A stretch of DNA of 64,000 nt from CAZCTC01 sp964501335 (GCA_964501335.1 CAZCTC010000029.1:25654-89653); one strand, 5' to 3'. Positions 1 to 8,166 are shown, counted from the first letter of the stretch. Notes: generated by a model from the letters alone, not told the origin. Numbers and translations are program-made.

Positions 1-370
1 GATCCATCCGCGAATCCCCGACAAAGTGCGCCATCAGGGTCGCAAAATCCTCCGCGCACTGGATAATCACCTGATGCATCCGCAGGAAACGATCCAACCC
101 GGTCTCATCCGGATAGATATCGGCGGCCGGATCGCTGTCCCAGGCATGCGGCGTACGTTCATCCGCTCGCTCCCCATGCCAGAGCGCATCGAACGCCACA
201 TAAATAATCCCGGCCCGGGCCAACCGATACCCCATAATCATCTCATGTTCTTTGCAGCCCGAAAAACCGTGGATATAAAAAACCACCGGGCAGCGCTCCG
301 CCCCCTCCGGAATCAACGTCATCACCGGAATCCCTGCAATCGTCTGCGACTCAGCTATAATCCGTCCCAT
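1..370 (-). CDS. Alpha/beta-hydrolase esterase, N-terminal part (runs off window)
   Basis: The reading frame starts at an ATG (complement of 368-370) behind a clear AAGGAGG and stays open to the window edge, giving 123 codons. The product has an oxyanion-type HGFSG motif at residues 34-38 and FDALWHGER at 60-68, the pattern of small alpha/beta hydrolases of the YjfP/dienelactone-hydrolase kind. The catalytic Ser, Asp and His would lie in the missing C-terminal part, so activity cannot be judged. No signal peptide is visible, so a cytoplasmic esterase acting on small esters is the best guess. It is divergent from the thioesterase gene at 795. Confidence 0.7.
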   Translation of the reverse strand, partial: MGRIIAESQTIAGIPVMTLIPEGAERCPVVFYIHGFSGCKEHEMIMGYRLARAGIIYVAFDALWHGERADERTPHAWDSDPAADIYPDETGLDRFLRMHQVIIQCAEDFATLMAHFVGDSRMD

Positions 371-439
371 AAAATCCTCCTTAAGATAAAGAATCCACAA
401 CCTGTGCAGTTAGCCCAGAAAACACAGGAGAAAAAAGCC

Positions 440-550
440 TATGTTTTGGCGCACTTCAGAAAGTGCGCCAAAACATAAACAAAAAAACTCTCTCCCCCTG
501 CTTCGCACAACGCGTCGCTTTTTGCCGAAAAAACACCTGTTGCGGGACGC
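440..550 (+). repeat. Hairpin repeat element, copy R1
   Basis: The hairpin at 440-477 has arms TGTTTTGGCGCACT and AGTGCGCCAAAACA around loop TCAGAA. It is followed by the A-rich linker, the GCGCGTCGCTTTTT block and the terminal TTGCGGGACGC. This copy fills the divergent gap between the esterase and the thioesterase. The stretch before it (400-416) resembles 50878-50894, so the full unit may begin about 40 bp further left. Confidence 0.8.
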
Positions 551-794
551 AAAAAACTGTCGGACTGGAAATCCACTGTCTACTAATCCTTTATATGCAA
601 AAAAGCTCAAGTAGAAAGCCCGCCAGTTAAAGGTAGCAGCCTGGATTAAATAAAAACTACCAATTGCCACTTACCGTTCTTGCGGTATACTCCACTCCGC
701 TGCCGCCCCCACTACTCCAACCGGTCCAGCCTGAATCCGGCCCACCCGGTGTATCCCACACCGGATCGAAATTCAAAATACAATCGGAGGTCCT

Positions 795-1244
795 ATGCGC
801 CCTGAAGATTTACCGCGGATTACCGCCTCTCACCTGGTCAAATCGATCGACCTGAACCATCACGGCACCCTCTTCGCCGGACGGATGGCAGAATGGCTGG
901 TCGAAACCGGCTTTATGACCGCCCGCGCCGCCCTCGGCTGCCCGCCCGAAAATATCGTCTGCGTCCGCCTCAACGGCATGGACTTCCGCGAACCGGTGCA
1001 CGCCGGCGACACCCTGGTCCTCGAAGGTCGCACCGTCATGACCGGCCGCAGCAGCATCACCGTCTTCGTCAACGCCACCGTCCTTCGCGGCGGGGAAGCC
1101 CATCCCACCGGCACGGAAGGGTTCGCCACCTTTGTCCATATCGTAGATAGCAAAGGCGCGCCCCATGGCGTGACCCTCGATCCGCCCGAAAGTGCAGAGG
1201 CCCAAAAACTCGCCGCAGTCGCCGAAAGCATGCGCCAGCGCTAA
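795..1244 (+). CDS. Hotdog-fold acyl-CoA thioesterase
   Basis: A 149-residue protein with the hotdog signature of YciA/BFIT-type acyl-CoA hydrolases: an N-terminal segment ending in HHGTLFAGRMAEWL (residues about 22-35), where the NHHGTLFAG part supplies the usual catalytic Asn/His/Gly face, followed by the central strand region with VRLNGMDFREPVHAGD. Members hydrolyse acyl-CoA to free acid and CoA in the cytoplasm and act as multimers. The ATG at 795 has GGAGG at 786-790, a good distance away. It appears to be a single-gene unit. The exact acyl chain is unknown. Confidence 0.8.
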   Translation: MRPEDLPRITASHLVKSIDLNHHGTLFAGRMAEWLVETGFMTARAALGCPPENIVCVRLNGMDFREPVHAGDTLVLEGRTVMTGRSSITVFVNATVLRGGEAHPTGTEGFATFVHIVDSKGAPHGVTLDPPESAEAQKLAAVAESMRQR

Positions 1245-1256
1245 TAGAGAAAAATC

Positions 1257-1408
1257 GCAGTACCGCATAATTCACTCAGAACTCACCGCCGAGACGCAGA
1301 GTCCGCAGAGAAAAAGCTTAAAAAGTCTCTTTTGTCTCTCTCAGCGATCTCTGCGCCTCCGCGGTATATTTCTTCCGGTTTGCCGCTGAGTTACTTTTAC
1401 GGTATTGC
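1257..1408. repeat. MITE-like palindromic element with CGCAGAG core
   Basis: The outer 23 bases at each end (GCAGTACCGCAT... and the complement of ...ACGGTATTGC) are imperfect inverted repeats. Inside them lie two inverted copies of ACCGCCGAGACGCAGAG. A half copy occurs at 26767-26823. It ends 15 bp before the ubiX stop and lies downstream of the convergent thioesterase. No coding capacity. Confidence 0.6.
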
Positions 1409-1422
1409 AAAAACATAAAATT

Positions 1423-2016
1423 CTACTCAACCCCTTCCCAGGGTTCATAAAGCTCATTTTCAATCCCTAACCGCGCCAGCATCCGCCCCACCGTCTGATC
1501 CACCAGCGCCTCCACAGTGGCGGGCCGCTTATAGAACGCCGGCACCGGCGGAAAAATCACCGCCCCCAGCTCCGCCGCCTGCGTCATCAACCGCAGATGC
1601 CCCAAATGCAACGGCGTCTCCCGCACCATCAACAGCAACGGCCGTCCTTCCTTTAAAGTCACATCCGCCGCCCGTGACAGCAAATCGTCGCAGTGGCTCT
1701 GCGCAATCGCCGACAGGCTGCGAATCGAACAGGGCACCACCATCATCCCGACCGTTGTAAAAGAACCGCTCGCAATCGCCGCCGTAAAATCATCCGCCGC
1801 GTAACAACGATCGGCCAACGCTCGAACGTCCCCGGCTTCCAGCCCCATCTCCAAACGCAGCGTCAACTCCGCCGGCGGCGTGATCACCAGATGCGTCTCG
1901 ACCGCCTCCCCCTGCAAGGCCTGTAACAATCGCACGCCATAAACAGCCCCGCTGGCCCCCGTCATCCCCACCACCAGACGGGCCGGCCCGCGTCCCTCAG
2001 CTCTCCTTGTTTGCAA
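1423..2016 (-). CDS. ubiX: UbiX-type flavin prenyltransferase
   Basis: A 197-residue protein matching UbiX: the N-terminal VGMTGASGAVYG nucleotide-fold loop, the MVVPCSIRSLSAIA segment, RAADVTLKEGRPLLLMVRETPL, and the C-terminal PPVPAFYKRP with LVDQTVGRMLARLG. UbiX joins a dimethylallyl group to FMN to make prenylated FMN, the cofactor of UbiD-type decarboxylases. No ubiD is present in this window. The start is a TTG at 2016 preceded by AGGAGG five bases upstream; no ATG fits. It diverges from the sortase gene. Confidence 0.88.
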   Translation of the reverse strand: MQTRRAEGRGPARLVVGMTGASGAVYGVRLLQALQGEAVETHLVITPPAELTLRLEMGLEAGDVRALADRCYAADDFTAAIASGSFTTVGMMVVPCSIRSLSAIAQSHCDDLLSRAADVTLKEGRPLLLMVRETPLHLGHLRLMTQAAELGAVIFPPVPAFYKRPATVEALVDQTVGRMLARLGIENELYEPWEGVE

Positions 2017-2095
2017 CCCCGCCTCCTGATATATTTCTGGGCCGAGTATAACGGAAAACTATCCTTTGGGAAATCGCCCTTTTTTCAAAGCAAGG

Positions 2096-2101
2096 TATAA
2101 T
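2096..2101 (+). promoter_or_regulatory. Predicted -10 box (TATAAT) of the sortase gene
   Basis: A perfect TATAAT lies 22 bases before the sortase ATG. No good -35 hexamer is visible at 16-18 bases. Confidence 0.5.
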
Positions 2102-2123
2102 AGACACAACATAGAGGCGCGCC

Positions 2124-3110
2124 ATGGATAAAATCTGGTTAAAACTTTTCACCTTTACGGCCTGGATCGGCATCCTATTCACTCTCGCCGGAACAGCGCT
2201 CTGTATCCGCGCCCTCATTCCCTATATCGGCAGTGAGCTTCGCACGGCCTCAATCCCCACGGCCCCCCCCATGGCCGCCGCCTACCATATCGCCAGCACA
2301 CCTCAATTGCTGCCGCAACCTATAGAAGAAAACCACAATGCATCGGGTTCCCATCTGGGAATGGTCGTCCCGGTAAATCCCTCCACCGACACCCCGACTC
2401 CCACCCTCGAACCGACGCCGGTTCCCCCCACCTTCACCGCAATTCCACCGACGGAAACCGCTATCCCACCAACCGCGACTCCCATCCTCGATGCTAAAGA
2501 CGCCAAAGTAGAAACCCTGCCCCCTACCCCTACCCCAACGCCCATCCCACCCACCCCGACCCCATTTCCACCCACCGCCACACCGATCCCCAGTCCCACC
2601 CCTACGCCAACGCCCACTCCCATCCCCGGCATCATCCCGGTTCAACTGCGTATTCCGGCCATTGACCTGGATGCCCCGATCATCCCCATCGGCTGGGAAA
2701 CAGTCGATGTCGGTGGAGGAAATACCCAGGCCACCTGGGCCGTCCCCGATTGGAAAGCCGTCGGCTGGCACAACACCTCCGCCCGGGTAGGAACGATCGG
2801 CAACACGGTGCTCAACGGACACAACACCACCCGGGGAGAAGTCTTCCGCGATCTTTACAAATTGCAGGTCGGCAACACTATCTTGATCGATGGAGAAGAC
2901 GGCAATACCTACGCTTACAAAGTCGCCTATATCTACATCCTGCCGGAAGCCGGTCAACCCCTGGAAGTTCGCCTGGCCAATGCTGAATATATCCAACCCA
3001 CCACCGATGAACGCCTGACCATGGTCACCTGCCACCCCTATGGCAGCACCCGTTTCCGCCTGTTAATTATCTCTTACCCTCAAGACCTGCCGTCTGAACC
3101 GATCGAGTAA
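2124..3110 (+). CDS. Membrane-anchored sortase with Pro/Thr-rich stalk
   Basis: A 328-residue protein: an N-terminal membrane segment (about residues 8-30), a Pro/Thr-rich stalk (about 85-175) and a C-terminal sortase domain (about 176-325). The catalytic set is visible: His near 233 in LNGHN, Cys near 303 in VTCHPYG and Arg at 310 or 312 in STRFRLL. Sortases cleave a sorting motif and attach proteins to surface amines. The long stalk would place the domain away from the membrane. No classical LPxTG substrate was found nearby. The SD is weak (AGAGG). Confidence 0.85.
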   Translation: MDKIWLKLFTFTAWIGILFTLAGTALCIRALIPYIGSELRTASIPTAPPMAAAYHIASTPQLLPQPIEENHNASGSHLGMVVPVNPSTDTPTPTLEPTPVPPTFTAIPPTETAIPPTATPILDAKDAKVETLPPTPTPTPIPPTPTPFPPTATPIPSPTPTPTPTPIPGIIPVQLRIPAIDLDAPIIPIGWETVDVGGGNTQATWAVPDWKAVGWHNTSARVGTIGNTVLNGHNTTRGEVFRDLYKLQVGNTILIDGEDGNTYAYKVAYIYILPEAGQPLEVRLANAEYIQPTTDERLTMVTCHPYGSTRFRLLIISYPQDLPSEPIE

Positions 3111-3171
3111 GAGTCTGCAACGCCGCGCTTTCCGCCACGGCTTCCTGTCAGTAAAAAACAAGGAGATGAAA

Positions 3172-3672
3172 ATGATCTCAGGAATTGTGCAACGCATTCG
3201 CTGTAACCATGCCCTTGAACATGCCACTATCCACGTCTTGACGCAACGTTACCCCAACGCCCGGGCTGCCGGCCTCTCCAATGCCGACGGCTTCTCGCTT
3301 TACACCAACCTCTCCGCCGAAGAAGTGGTCCCGGCCGTCATGGAAGCCCTCGCCCTCTTGAAAGCCGGCCGGCGTGAACTGGCCGTCCATCCCAACTGCG
3401 GCACCAACCTGGTCACCACCGCCGGCCTGACCACCCTGGTCGGCTTCCTCAGCTTCGGCCTCACCTATCGCCCCATCCGCCGCCGACTGGAACAGATCCC
3501 GGAAACGATCCTCCTCAGCATCATCGCCCTCATCGCGGCCAAACCGCTGGGTGACCTGATTCAGAAACATCTCACCACCAATGCCGATGTGCAAAACCTG
3601 GAGGTCACCTCGATCTTCACAGGAAAGTCGGGCCCCTTCCGCGATATTCGCATCAATACCCATCGGGCCTGA
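3172..3672 (+). CDS. DUF6391-type small membrane protein
   Basis: A 166-residue protein starting CNHALEHATIHVL after a short basic segment, with two predicted hydrophobic helices (about 84-102 and 118-138). The HALEHATIHVL opening is the hallmark I associate with the DUF6391 family of Chloroflexota and Cyanobacteria, whose function is unknown. ATG occurs at 3166 and 3172; AGGAG at 3161-3165 touches the first and lies six bases from the second, so 3172 is chosen. The stop overlaps the start of holA by one base, so the two are translationally coupled. Confidence 0.65.
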   Translation: MISGIVQRIRCNHALEHATIHVLTQRYPNARAAGLSNADGFSLYTNLSAEEVVPAVMEALALLKAGRRELAVHPNCGTNLVTTAGLTTLVGFLSFGLTYRPIRRRLEQIPETILLSIIALIAAKPLGDLIQKHLTTNADVQNLEVTSIFTGKSGPFRDIRINTHRA

Positions 3673-4634
3673 TGATGTTCACACTCTATCATGGGGAAAA
3701 CACCCTGGAAAGGGATGAAGCGCTGGCCCAATGGGTAAAACAAGGCGGCGATCCCGAGATGGCAGCGATGAATACCGAACGTCTCGCCCCACCCTTAACC
3801 CTGGCCGCCCTGCAATCAGCCGCTGCCGCCATGCCCTTCCTGGCCGACTGGCGCACCATCATGGTCCGCAACGCCTTAAGCGGTCGCGGCAACGAAAAGT
3901 TGTCCCGCGAAATCGCGGCCTGGCTGCCCAATTTGCCCCCCAGCGCCCGCCTGATCTTCATTGAAGACCAGAGTCTGTCGGCCAAACACCCCGTCTTGAC
4001 GCTGGCCCAACAGCCCGGGCAGGCCGACCTGCGCCATTTCCCCATGCCCGACGTCAAATCCCTGCCCGATTGGATTCGCCGGCGCGCCCGTCAACACGGC
4101 ACCGACATCCAGCCCCAGGCGGCCGCGCTCCTGGCGCAAAACCTGGGCCCCGACCTGCACCGCCAGGATCAGGAACTTCAAAAATTAATCCTCTACCGCG
4201 GCGACAAGAGCCCGATCACAGTCGAGGATGTCCAATGCATGGTGCCCTACATCGAGCATGCCGATGTCATCTTCCAGATGGTCGACGCCGTCGGACAGCG
4301 CCAGACCCAAAAAGCAGTTCAACATCTGCATCGTCTGTTGGATGGGGAACAGCATCCGCTGGGGATCTTCGGGATGCTCGTCCGGCAGTTTCGGCTGCTC
4401 ATCCAGGTGCGCTGGATGCTCGACCATCGGGCCGCCGACGTAGAAATCGCCCAACGGCTGAAATTACAGCCCTTTATTGTCCAAAAAATCCACGGCCAGG
4501 CCACGCAATTCACGATGGCCCAGCTCAATCAGGCCTATCGGTTGCTCCTCGAAAGCGATCTGGCCATCAAACGAGGTCAGCTGGCCCCCGACGTCGCCCT
4601 CGACCTGTTGATCGCCCGACTCACCCGTTTATAG
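3672..4634 (+). CDS. holA: DNA polymerase III delta subunit
   Basis: A 320-residue protein with the delta-subunit layout: an N-terminal FTLYHGENTLERDEAL segment, the RLIFIEDQSLSAKHPVL strand region of the degenerate AAA domain, and C-terminal helices containing LDGEQHPLGIFGMLVRQFRLLIQVRWML. Delta opens the beta clamp within the clamp loader. The Walker motifs are absent, as expected for delta. The start overlaps the upstream stop (ATGATG, first or second Met possible). Its stop lies 2 bp from the convergent NYN gene's stop, with no room for a terminator. Confidence 0.88.
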   Translation: MMFTLYHGENTLERDEALAQWVKQGGDPEMAAMNTERLAPPLTLAALQSAAAAMPFLADWRTIMVRNALSGRGNEKLSREIAAWLPNLPPSARLIFIEDQSLSAKHPVLTLAQQPGQADLRHFPMPDVKSLPDWIRRRARQHGTDIQPQAAALLAQNLGPDLHRQDQELQKLILYRGDKSPITVEDVQCMVPYIEHADVIFQMVDAVGQRQTQKAVQHLHRLLDGEQHPLGIFGMLVRQFRLLIQVRWMLDHRAADVEIAQRLKLQPFIVQKIHGQATQFTMAQLNQAYRLLLESDLAIKRGQLAPDVALDLLIARLTRL

Positions 4635-4636
4635 TT

Positions 4637-5560
4637 TTACTTTTTCGGCGACCGTCGGGGACCAAAAATCCTCAGCCATTCGGCCAATTCCTCCTGGGTA
4701 ATACTGTCCGGCTTTTCCTGATCCGAATTCCGCCTCGGGACCGCTTTCTTTTCCGCCGAAGTCGGTGAAGTCGATGGAGAAGAAGGCCGGGCCGGCTCTG
4801 GTTTGGTTTCCGGCGCCCGCGACCGCACAACCTTCCGTCTCACCCGCGGCTCCGGCTCTGGATCTTTAAAAATCTCCAGCCAGGCCGCAATCTCATCCTC
4901 ATCCGGCAGCCGGGGCTTCTGCTCCTCTTCCGGTTCCGACTGATTCCGCCCCCCTGCCGGTTGCGTCTTTTGCTTCCGCGCCGTCGAGTTCTCCACCGCC
5001 GGCTTTGATCCCACGGTCGGCCGGACGACCGGTTCCGACGACTCTTTCCGCATCGGCTGGACCGCCGGCCGCGCCGCCGGCTTGACTTTGGGCGTCGCCT
5101 GCGAAGGCGGCTCCGGGAACATCTCCAGCCAGGCCCGAAGCTCTTCCGCCACCACAGTCTCCGGCTTTTCCGGAATTTCCGGCAAAGCGGGCAACAACAC
5201 CGGAGCAAACTCCTGCGAACTCATCACCCGCGCCCCCATCGCCCGCGCCGACGCCTGAATCGCCCGATCCGACGAAACCACGGTCCACTCCCGCGGCGTC
5301 TTCAACCGCCGCAGCCGCTGCCGGATCACGGCATCCGCCCCCCCCTTCACCGACGCAAAAATCACCTCCACCGGCCCGGAAGACAGTTCGCGGGACCGCC
5401 CTCCAGGCAGTCCCGCATCGAAAACCACCGCCGCTTTCCGCCGCTCGCGCAAAGCCCATCCCTTCAGCCGGCGCACCAGCTGAATCTCATCGTCAGGATC
5501 GGCCAGCGAAAGATCGGGTAAAGCGGAGATCAAATTATGACCGTCGATCAAAAACGGCAT
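4637..5560 (-). CDS. NYN/YacP-type nuclease with disordered triple-motif tail
   Basis: Residues 1-125 form a PIN-like NYN domain of the YacP (Rae1) type. Acidic positions are visible at D6 (LIDGHN), D48 (VVFDAG), D76 (GGADAVI) and D98 (VVSSDRA). YacP proteins are ribosome-linked endoribonucleases. The remaining 180 residues are low-complexity Pro/Arg/Glu sequence containing three spaced copies of a motif: EELRAWLEMF (139-148), DEIAAWLEIF (222-231) and EELAEWLRIF (290-299). The tail is unusual for the family and looks like a multivalent docking segment. It lies 3 bp downstream of the MFS gene, with only a weak ribosome site. Confidence 0.75.
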   Translation of the reverse strand: MPFLIDGHNLISALPDLSLADPDDEIQLVRRLKGWALRERRKAAVVFDAGLPGGRSRELSSGPVEVIFASVKGGADAVIRQRLRRLKTPREWTVVSSDRAIQASARAMGARVMSSQEFAPVLLPALPEIPEKPETVVAEELRAWLEMFPEPPSQATPKVKPAARPAVQPMRKESSEPVVRPTVGSKPAVENSTARKQKTQPAGGRNQSEPEEEQKPRLPDEDEIAAWLEIFKDPEPEPRVRRKVVRSRAPETKPEPARPSSPSTSPTSAEKKAVPRRNSDQEKPDSITQEELAEWLRIFGPRRSPKK

Positions 5561-5563
5561 CGA

Positions 5564-6808
5564 TCAGGCCTGCTGAACCTTTGCCGGCATCCCGGCCAGA
5601 ATCCGCCACAGCCCGAACGCTGCCGCACACGCTAATAACGCTCCAAAAATGAAAGGCGCCTGCGGACTGACCTTTTCCCACAGGAACCCGGCAAGAAGCG
5701 AAGCCGGCAGAGCCATGGCCCCCACGGCCGTATTGTAAACACCGTAAGCCATACCGCGTTTCTCCGTCGGAACCAGATCGGCCACCAACGCTTTGGCCAC
5801 CCCTTCCGTCATCCCATAGTAAATGCCATAAAGAGCATACAAAACCCAGGTCTGCCAGCCGGTCTGCGCCAGCCCAAATCCCAGATAGATCACTCCATAG
5901 ATCAACCAACCGCCCACAATCAACCGCCGCCGGCCGATCTTATCGGAAAGCGCCCCCGCCGGCCCGGCTACCAGCGTATAAATAAAATTGAACGAAGCCA
6001 CCATCAACATAACCTGTAAAATCGATAATCCCCGCTCATTGGCCCGCAACAGCAAAAATGCATCCGAGGAATTGGCCAGCGTAAAGATCGAAATCACCAC
6101 CAGAAATTGATAGAAGCGCGGATCCCAGCCTCGCAGCGTCAACTGCGGCGTCTCCTTCCGCTTGATCGGCACCTCTTTCGCCCCAAAGGCCAGCACAATC
6201 ACACTCAACGCCGCCGGAATCAGGCTCCACAATACGATCGTCTGGAAAGTGCTCCGACTGATATCCAGAGATCCACGCTGGGTTCCCCACAGAATCGCCG
6301 CCGCAATCAACACCCCCAACAACGCCCCGGCCGTATCCCCCATCCGATGCAAACCGAATGCCAACCCACGATGTTCAGGAGCAATGGAATCGGCCACCAA
6401 AGCATCCCGAGGCGCCGTCCTTACGCCCTTCCCCATTCGTTCTGCCACCCGGATAAGCAACACCACCGGCCAGCTGGACGCAATGTAAAACAGCGGCTTG
6501 GAAATCGCCGAAATCGCATAGCCGATCACGGCCAGATTCTTACGCGCCCCGACCTTATCCGAAAACCATCCGGAAAAAACCTTCAAGATACTGGCCGTAA
6601 AATCCGCCAGCCCTTCAATCGCTCCGATGACCCCCATCCCCGCCCCCAACACCCCGGCCAGGAAAAACGGCAACAGATGTACGATCATTTCTGAAGAAAC
6701 ATCGGTCAAAAAGCTGGTAATCGTCACCGCCCACACATTGCGAGGCAAATTTCTCACCACCGTCAACCCATCTGTAGTAACTTTTTTATCCACTGCCGGC
6801 ACTGCCAT
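5564..6808 (-). CDS. Major facilitator superfamily transporter
   Basis: A 414-residue, 12-helix MFS protein. GWFSDKVGARKNLAVIGY (loop 2-3) and GALSDKIGRRRLIVGGW (loop 8-9) are the paired family motifs, and RVAERMGKGVRTAPRDALVAD is typical of the group annotated as drug or metabolite exporters. The frame opens at 6835, but the GAGGAGG at 6818-6824 best serves the ATG at 6808 (MAVPAVDKK). That start overlaps the end of the PadR gene by 23 bp, so the two are coupled. PadR control suggests inducible efflux of a small molecule; the substrate is unknown. Confidence 0.85.
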   Translation of the reverse strand: MAVPAVDKKVTTDGLTVVRNLPRNVWAVTITSFLTDVSSEMIVHLLPFFLAGVLGAGMGVIGAIEGLADFTASILKVFSGWFSDKVGARKNLAVIGYAISAISKPLFYIASSWPVVLLIRVAERMGKGVRTAPRDALVADSIAPEHRGLAFGLHRMGDTAGALLGVLIAAAILWGTQRGSLDISRSTFQTIVLWSLIPAALSVIVLAFGAKEVPIKRKETPQLTLRGWDPRFYQFLVVISIFTLANSSDAFLLLRANERGLSILQVMLMVASFNFIYTLVAGPAGALSDKIGRRRLIVGGWLIYGVIYLGFGLAQTGWQTWVLYALYGIYYGMTEGVAKALVADLVPTEKRGMAYGVYNTAVGAMALPASLLAGFLWEKVSPQAPFIFGALLACAAAFGLWRILAGMPAKVQQA

Positions 6809-7115
6809 GGTCATCATCCTCCTCAAAGATTTCATTCATCAACTCACGCACCCGTCGGCGCGCATCATCCAACACCACTCTACCCTGGGTCGTGATAGAG
6901 TAATAACGGCGCGTCCGCCCCTGGATCAGTTGACGAGTGCTGGACAGCACACCATCCTGTTCCAGTGAATGTAAAATGGGATAAAGAGTCCCCGGTCCGA
7001 TGCGGTAGCCATGTCGGCCCAGCTCTTCCATCAGAGCCATGCCGTACACCGGCTCCCGACTGGCATGATAGAGAATGTGGATTTTGATTGAGCCTAAAAA
7101 AAAGTCCTGTAGCAT
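6786..7115 (-). CDS. PadR-family transcriptional repressor
   Basis: A 109-residue winged-helix protein. Residues about 6-80 match PadR: YHASREPVYGMALMEEL, then GYRIGPGTLYPILHSLEQDGVL (recognition helix), then RRYYSITTQG (wing). A short acidic tail follows. PadR repressors commonly control an adjacent efflux pump and respond to the pumped compound; here the pump gene follows directly. AGGGG precedes the ATG at 7115. An operator-like palindrome overlaps its promoter, which predicts autorepression. Confidence 0.88.
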   Translation of the reverse strand: MLQDFFLGSIKIHILYHASREPVYGMALMEELGRHGYRIGPGTLYPILHSLEQDGVLSSTRQLIQGRTRRYYSITTQGRVVLDDARRRVRELMNEIFEEDDDHGSAGSG

Positions 7116-7126
7116 CGCAACCCCTT

Positions 7127-7170
7127 AATATCGGATACCGATATTGTAAAGCGATACATCGACAAGTCAA
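7127..7170 (-). promoter_or_regulatory. PadR promoter with overlapping palindromic operator
   Basis: Reading the minus strand, the -35 is TTGACT (7165-7170), the spacer is 16 bases and the -10 is TACAAT (7143-7148). A perfect 8-base inverted repeat AATATCGG-ATA-CCGATATT spans 7127-7145, overlapping the -10 and reaching to the ribosome site. This is the expected position for repression by the PadR protein encoded next to it. Confidence 0.7.
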
Positions 7171-7191
7171 ATGGGACCGGATTGGAAAATG

Positions 7192-7286
7192 ATATTTTCG
7201 CGCCGGCAAGGCCGGCGCGAAAATATGAACAAAAAAACGTTCCCCGCGCGTCGCCTCTTACAGGGAAAATGCCATTTGCGGGACGC
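7192..7286 (+). repeat. Hairpin repeat element, copy R2
   Basis: Hairpin 7192-7226 has arms ATATTTTCGCGCCGGC/GCCGGCGCGAAAATAT with a shortened loop (AAG), so this copy has lost the usual hexaloop. The tail through GCGGGACGC is intact. Confidence 0.75.
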
Positions 7287-7630
7287 TAAACCTCTACGAA
7301 ACACCAATTACACCCTTTGTTGCCCCCCAACCACCGCACAGGTATTAAAAAGCCCGTGTTTTCGGGCGCTTTCTGAAGCGCCCGAAAACACAAACAAAAA
7401 AACGCTCTCCCCCCTCCCCGCGCGTCGCCTCTTACAGGAAAAAAGCCGTTTGCGGGACGCTAAACCTCTACGAAACACCAATTACACCCTTTGTTGCCCC
7501 CCAACCACCGCACAGGTATTAAAAAGCCCGTGTTTTCGGGCGCTTTCTGAAGCGCCCGAAAACACAAACAAAAAAACGCTCTCCCCCCTCCCCGCGCGTC
7601 GCCTCTTACAGGAAAAAAGCCGTTTGCGGG
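7283..7630 (+). repeat. 174-bp tandem duplication containing copies R3 and R4
   Basis: Two nearly identical units of 174 bp lie head to tail (hairpins at 7356-7391 and 7530-7565, both CGGGCGCT-TTCTGA-AGCGCCCG). Each unit also contains a CTTTGTTGCCCCCC segment. A diverged third copy of that segment at 7671-7705 forms the promoter of the next gene. An apparent 158-codon open frame across the region is simply the repeat translated. Confidence 0.85.
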
Positions 7631-7677
7631 ACGCTAAACACCGGTAAAAACTCTACAAAACACAAAAGCCCCCTTTG

Positions 7678-7705
7678 TTGCCCCCCTACCATCCAGGGTT
7701 ATAAT
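7678..7705 (+). promoter_or_regulatory. Promoter of the YkvA-like/ftcD operon
   Basis: -35 TTGCCC (7678-7683), 16-base spacer, -10 TATAAT (7700-7705), about 57 bases before the GTG start. The segment is homologous to the tandem repeat units just upstream. Confidence 0.65.
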
Positions 7706-7761
7706 AGGACTGTTTCTACCTTTTCAGGTACCATCTCAAGGAATCAGGGAAGGAGGCTGCT

Positions 7762-8166
7762 GTGACTAAAGATCGTTCCGGCCTGCCCGGGCCGCAAGGA
7801 CAACCACTTATGATTGTCAGCTGGATGCGCGACCTGTTCCGCGAAGTCGAACTCACATGGCGCCTGATCATCGACCCGCGCGTCCCCATCACCTACAAAA
7901 CCGTCCCCATCCTCACCGTCGCTTACATGATCTCACCGATCGATATCGTCCCCGAATTGGTGCTTCCAGGTCTGGGCCAATTGGATGACCTCGCCCTCAT
8001 CGTGCTGGGCTTGAAGCTGTTCGTCGATCTCTGCCCGGCCGACATCGTCGCTGAACACCGTCGCGCCCTGGAAGGTCCGGCCAAAGCTGCAACCTGGACC
8101 CCGGCGGAAAGTGACACGGTCATCGACATCGAACCGCAAACCCCCTCGGAGGAAAAGAAAGGGTGA
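7762..8166 (+). CDS. DUF1232/YkvA-like membrane protein
   Basis: A 134-residue protein with the compact DUF1232 core PITYKTVPILTVAYMISPIDIVPEL...GQLDDLALIVLGLKLF (about residues 38-88). This family has short membrane-embedded helices and no established biochemical role. The GTG start at 7762 has AAGGAGG seven bases upstream. The TGA overlaps the GTG of ftcD by four bases, so the two are co-translated. Nothing in its sequence links it to one-carbon metabolism. Confidence 0.75.
   Translation: MTKDRSGLPGPQGQPLMIVSWMRDLFREVELTWRLIIDPRVPITYKTVPILTVAYMISPIDIVPELVLPGLGQLDDLALIVLGLKLFVDLCPADIVAEHRRALEGPAKAATWTPAESDTVIDIEPQTPSEEKKG

Noticed and set aside
440..477. Hairpins of the dispersed element as ordinary intrinsic terminators
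   Set aside because: No U-tract follows the stem on either strand, and copies occur in divergent as well as convergent gaps.
1257..1408. CRISPR or small gene in the CGCAGAG repeat
   Set aside because: The repeats are inverted, not direct with spacers, and the short open frame there has no start signal.
7283..7634. CRISPR array
   Set aside because: Two 174-bp units with no short repeat/unique spacer structure and no cas genes.
7171..7647. 158-codon open frame with repeated peptides
   Set aside because: The peptide repeat is just the translated 174-bp tandem duplication; no ribosome site and the stems carry the coding.
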